NCBI GenBank assembly: GCA_031261245.1
Contig: JAISKU010000114.1
Coordinates: 1 to 8,617, forward strand
Reading direction: 5' to 3'
Origin: Oscillospiraceae bacterium
GTDB lineage: Bacteria; Bacillota; Clostridia; Oscillospirales; Oscillospiraceae
DNA: 8,617 bases
Positions within the stretch are counted from its first letter, which is position 1. Every line of letters starts with the position of its first letter. A model generated the notes under the pieces. The model was not told the DNA's origin and made no database searches. It saw nothing but the letters and a program-made list of their open reading frames with translations. A program made the translations under genes and the position numbers. Positions 6,163-8,617 of the stretch are shown piece by piece.

Positions 6163-6585
6163 AACATTCAAATTGCGGTAACTCCCGTCGCGGCGAAAAA
6201 CCTCCTCCGCGTCAACGACAATCAGCTCGACGCCGAGACTTTTCAGGTAGTCGAACATCTTGCCGGCATCGTAATCCCCGCCCGCCGTCGCGGGAATCGC
6301 GCGCGTTGCGACGGCGATCACGCCGCCCGGCTTCAGATATTCGAGGTTACGCACAGTCTCGCCCGGCTCCAAGCCGATTATCACGTCGGCGTCGCCCTTT
6401 GGAATCAGCGGCGAGGGGCAGTTGTCGCCAATCCGCACGTGCGACACGACGCTCCCGCCGCGCTGCGCCATGCCGATTGTCTCGGCGGTGTGAACCGTCT
6501 CCCCGCGCTCTAGCGCCTGCCGCGCGAGCAGCTTCGACGCGTACACCACGCCCTGTCCGCCCACGCCGCAAATTAAAATATTCAT
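6130..6585 (-). CDS. iorB: indolepyruvate:ferredoxin oxidoreductase beta subunit IorB, C-terminally truncated
   Basis: IorB is the smaller subunit of the 2-oxoacid:ferredoxin oxidoreductase that converts aryl pyruvates to arylacetyl-CoA, corresponding to the gamma domain of pyruvate:ferredoxin oxidoreductases. Family motifs are clear: ICGVGGQGVVYASKLLA at 5-21, GMAQRGGSVVSHVRIG at 38-53, DADVIIGLEP at 65-74, and YLKPGGVI at 83-90. The protein has 151 residues where about 190-200 are usual. Similarity holds to DGSYRNLNV at 133-141, matching the family's G-N-x-x-x-x-N-V segment, then ends; the last ten residues and the TGA come from unrelated sequence next to the pseudogene. About 45 C-terminal residues are therefore missing. 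The ATG overlaps the iorA stop (ATGA) and has a GAGGTGA site just upstream. Whether the short form still works with IorA is unknown. Confidence 0.88.
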   Translation of the reverse strand: MNILICGVGGQGVVYASKLLARQALERGETVHTAETIGMAQRGGSVVSHVRIGDNCPSPLIPKGDADVIIGLEPGETVRNLEYLKPGGVIAVATRAIPATAGGDYDAGKMFDYLKSLGVELIVVDAEEVFRRDGSYRNLNVEMVKAIQHLI

Positions 6586-8393
6586 TTTGTCACCTCAATC
6601 GCGTCAAACGGACACACCTGTCCGCAGAGGTTGCACCCCGTGCAAAGGCTCGCGTCAATCTCCGCCTTGTCCCCGACCTTCAGCGCCGGACAGCCGAGCT
6701 CCCGCGCGCACAGCCCGCAGCCCGTACACTTCTCCGCGTTCACCGACGCGCTCCCCGTCGGCTTCGCGACGTTCACGCACGGATACTCGAACACCACAGC
6801 CCGCACGCCCGTCTCCCACGCCGCCGCTTTCACGGCGGAAATCGCGTTATCAAGCTCCAGCGGATTCACGACGCGCGGCTCCACGCCTATCGCCCGCAAA
6901 ATCGCGGGAATACCGAGCGCCGCCGTCGCCTCACCCATGAGCGTTTTGCCGATTCCCGGGTGCGTCTGCCCGCCCGTCATCGCGGTTATGCGATTGTCGA
7001 GAACAATCAGCACCATGTCGTTTTTGTTGTACACCGCGTTGACGATCCCCGTAATCCCGCTCGCGAAAAACGTGCTGTCCCCGACGAACGCGAACGCCGC
7101 CCTGTCCGGCTCCGCGCGCGAGAGCCCCTGCGCGATTGTAATCCCCGCGCCCATACACAGGCACGTGTCCACCATGTCGAGCGGCTGCGCGTTGCCGAGC
7201 GTGTAGCACCCTATATCGCCGCAGAACACGGCTTTTTTGCCGCTCATCGCCTTTTTCACGGCGTAGAAGCTCGCGCGGTGCGGACACCCGGCGCACAGCA
7301 CGGGCGGTCTGACCGGTAACGGCGGGGCGTCGGGGACGCCGCCCCCTACGGGTTCGTATGCGATACCCAAAAACGCCGCGAGCTTTTCCGTCAGCAGCTC
7401 CACCGTGTACTCGCCCGACGCGGGCAGATTTTCCGTAATTTCCTTGCCGTAGATATTGATCGCGCGCCCCGCCGCCCCCGCGACGTACAGCAGCTCGCGC
7501 TCAATCACCGGGTCGAGCTCCTCAATCACAAACACGCACTCCGTCGAGTCGAGAAAATCGAGCGCGAGCCGCTGCGGAAACGGGAACGGCGTCGCGATTT
7601 TCAGCACCTTGACCCACTCCGCGTCGAGCCGCCTCAGCGCCTCTTTGACATACGCGTAACACACGCCGCCCGTCGCTATCCCGAACGTCTCGCTGCGCCC
7701 CTCGACGGCGTTGAAATTATAATCGGAGAATCGCTCTGACAGCGCGCGGTTGCGCTTTTCTATCAGCGCGTGATTTTTTACCGACAACCGCGGGAAAATG
7801 ACCCACTTCGGGTCTTTTTCAAAATGAAACGGGGCGTTGAGGACACCGCCCCCTACGAAAGCGGGTTCCGCCACGTCAATCGGCGCGGTCGCGTGACACA
7901 TCCGCGTCGTCGGGCGAAACAGCACGGGCGTGTGAAGCTCCTCGGACAGCTCGAACGCGTCCCCAATCATCTCATACGCCTCCTCGGGCGAGCTCGGGTC
8001 GAAGCACGGCAGCTTTGAGTATTTCGCAAACGTGCGCGTGTCCTGCTCCGTCTGCGACGATATCGGCCCCGGGTCGTCCGCGACGACGATCACCATGCCG
8101 CCCTTGACCCCGATGTACGCGAGGCTCATCAGCGGGTCGGACGCGACGTTCAGCCCCACCTGCTTCATCGTGACGAGCGTGCGCGCACCGGCGTAGCTCG
8201 CGCCCGCCGCGAGCTCAAGCGCGGCCTTCTCGTTCACGCTCCACTCGACGTAAACGCCGTCACGGCGCTCTTTCGCGATCGTCTCGAGAATCTCCGTTGA
8301 CGGCGTACCCGGATACCCCGCCGTGACGGACACGCCGGCCCGCAACGCGCCGAGCGCAATCGCCTCGTTCCCCATGAGTAGCTTTACAGACAT
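6582..8393 (-). CDS. iorA: indolepyruvate:ferredoxin oxidoreductase alpha subunit IorA
   Basis: IorA is the 603-residue catalytic subunit, using thiamine diphosphate and iron-sulfur clusters to decarboxylate aryl pyruvates (from Trp, Phe, Tyr) to arylacetyl-CoA and reduced ferredoxin. The N-terminal pyrimidine-binding domain shows LMGNEAIALGAL and AGYPGTPSTEI (25-35). PVLCAGCPHR at 364-373 and FVGDSTFFASGI at 436-447, with Asn468 and neighbours, form the diphosphate/metal site. Two C-terminal [4Fe-4S] motifs are Cys556/559/562/568 and Cys584/587/590/594. The ATG at 8393 follows TAGGAGGA, which overlaps the upstream stop. Two palindromic repeat copies are translated as VGGGVLNAP (180-188) and VGGGVPDAP (349-357) in linker segments, just before FEKDPKWVIFP and LPVRPPVLC; relatives as I remember them lack these insertions. 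Confidence 0.96.
   Translation of the reverse strand: MSVKLLMGNEAIALGALRAGVSVTAGYPGTPSTEILETIAKERRDGVYVEWSVNEKAALELAAGASYAGARTLVTMKQVGLNVASDPLMSLAYIGVKGGMVIVVADDPGPISSQTEQDTRTFAKYSKLPCFDPSSPEEAYEMIGDAFELSEELHTPVLFRPTTRMCHATAPIDVAEPAFVGGGVLNAPFHFEKDPKWVIFPRLSVKNHALIEKRNRALSERFSDYNFNAVEGRSETFGIATGGVCYAYVKEALRRLDAEWVKVLKIATPFPFPQRLALDFLDSTECVFVIEELDPVIERELLYVAGAAGRAINIYGKEITENLPASGEYTVELLTEKLAAFLGIAYEPVGGGVPDAPPLPVRPPVLCAGCPHRASFYAVKKAMSGKKAVFCGDIGCYTLGNAQPLDMVDTCLCMGAGITIAQGLSRAEPDRAAFAFVGDSTFFASGITGIVNAVYNKNDMVLIVLDNRITAMTGGQTHPGIGKTLMGEATAALGIPAILRAIGVEPRVVNPLELDNAISAVKAAAWETGVRAVVFEYPCVNVAKPTGSASVNAEKCTGCGLCARELGCPALKVGDKAEIDASLCTGCNLCGQVCPFDAIEVTK
7323..7350 (-). repeat. palindromic GC-rich repeat, copy A, inside iorA
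   Basis: A 28-base unit that begins CGTAGGGGGCGG and ends ACGCCCCG on the minus strand. Its core contains a perfect GGCGTC/GACGCC stem around a CCC loop. It matches copy B at 25 of 28 positions. It is read in frame with iorA as VGGGVPDAP, between FLGIAYEP and PLPVRPPVLC, a stretch that in relatives is a variable linker. Short GTAGGGGC...GCCCG palindromes are, as I recall, common interspersed repeats in gut clostridial genomes. Confidence 0.8.
7830..7857 (-). repeat. palindromic GC-rich repeat, copy B, inside iorA
   Basis: Second 28-base unit, beginning CGTAGGGGGCGG and ending ACGCCCCG on the minus strand, in the same orientation and the same reading phase as copy A. Three differences from copy A weaken its central stem: C to T at two positions and G to A at one. 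It is translated as VGGGVLNAP between IDVAEPAF and FHFEKDPKW. The two copies are about 500 bases apart. Confidence 0.8.
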
Positions 8394-8397
8394 CTTG

Positions 8398-8404
8398 TCC
8401 TCCT
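8398..8404 (-). promoter_or_regulatory. ribosome binding site of iorA overlapping the upstream stop codon
   Basis: AGGAGGA at 8404-8398 lies four bases before ATG 8393, and its first two bases belong to the TAG stop (8405-8403) of the DUF3842 gene. Ribosomes ending the upstream gene would sit on the iorA initiation site, which argues that the two genes share a transcript. Confidence 0.85.
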
Positions 8405-8617
8405 AAATCATCTCTCTGATTATCTCAATTACGTCGTCAATGTGCTGCGCCAGCGGCGTACCCTTGACGCCCGCAACGATTATGCCGCAACGGTTTAACG
8501 GCAGGAGAAGCTTCTTCGCGGAGCTGCGGGCGACCGCCGCCGCCATCGGCGCGGTTATCTCGCCGAGCATCGAGTCGGCCGCGAGTATCGCGACGCTTCC
8601 GATTATCGCGTCCACTT
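8403..8617 (-). CDS. DUF3842 family protein (3' part only)
   Basis: The last 71 or so codons of a small protein of unknown function; the gene enters from the right edge, and the GTG at 8615 is an internal Val codon, not a start. The segment contains IGSVAILAADSMLGEITAPM, then SSAKKLLLPLNRCGIIVAGV, and a helical tail DDVIEIIREMI. These match my memory of DUF3842 proteins (IGTNSIAT...NSLLGEITPKMA...AKKILIPVNKC...VGV), about 130 residues long and common in clostridia. The missing N-terminus should contain a VIDGQGGGIG-like glycine-rich start. It lies immediately upstream of iorA and probably in the same operon, though no role in indolepyruvate metabolism is known to me. Confidence 0.78.
   Translation of the reverse strand, partial: VDAIIGSVAILAADSMLGEITAPMAAAVARSSAKKLLLPLNRCGIIVAGVKGTPLAQHIDDVIEIIREMI

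Noticed and set aside
5907..7319. Open frame of 470 codons on the plus strand, opposite iorA and iorB
   Set aside because: Arg-rich composition with no domains, antisense to iorAB. It is a GC shadow, not a gene.
8403..8615. Complete 70-residue gene starting at GTG 8615
   Set aside because: The frame stays open to the window edge, and the sequence matches only the C-terminal half of DUF3842 proteins, so it is a partial gene.
1..8617. CRISPR array, tRNA or rRNA gene, insertion sequence or intrinsic terminator
   Set aside because: No regularly spaced direct repeats, RNA gene signatures, transposase sequence, or hairpin followed by a T-run was seen at gene ends.

Overview
The window is GC-rich (roughly 60% by eye) and every supportable gene lies on the minus strand, so it reads from position 8617 down to 1. 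The gene content suggests a strictly anaerobic, amino-acid-fermenting Firmicute of class Clostridia, probably a high-GC gut-type lineage: a clostridial-order Rnf operon (rnfC-D-G-E), indolepyruvate:ferredoxin oxidoreductase, an aryl-CoA ligase, a DUF3842 protein and a Gx transporter. The taxonomic placement is inference.

Layout in order of transcription. (1) 8617-8403: the C-terminal end of a DUF3842-type protein. (2) 8393-6130: iorA and iorB, the 2-oxoacid:ferredoxin oxidoreductase for aromatic 2-oxoacids; iorA carries two copies of a small GC-rich palindromic repeat translated in frame, and iorB lacks its usual C-terminus. (3) 6162-5796: the decayed remains of a Cys/His-rich protein gene, broken by frameshift(s) and an in-frame TAA, apparently joined to the truncated end of iorB. 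(4) 5758-4523: a phenylacetate-CoA-ligase-family gene. (5) 4521-3002: an exported lipoprotein joining a compact ApbE flavin transferase to a NusG domain II, then a Gx-family membrane protein. (6) 2942-1: rnfC, rnfD, rnfG and the start of rnfE; rnfA and rnfB are expected beyond the left edge.

Together the genes form a plausible energy circuit. IorAB oxidises aryl pyruvates to arylacetyl-CoA and reduces ferredoxin; the ligase interconverts arylacetyl-CoA and the free acid; Rnf oxidises the ferredoxin with NAD+ and pumps ions. ApbE attaches FMN covalently to RnfD and RnfG, whose acceptor motifs are visible. The NusG-II plus Gx pair resembles the EetA/EetB pair of Gram-positive extracellular electron transfer loci, which raises the question of what it does beside an Rnf complex.

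Most junctions are tight (ATGA overlaps or gaps of a few bases). Exceptions are the 371-bp iorB-paaK gap, filled by the pseudogene, and the roughly 60-bp gap before rnfC, which holds a good sigma-70-like promoter. I saw no RNA genes, CRISPR array, insertion sequence or convincing terminator.
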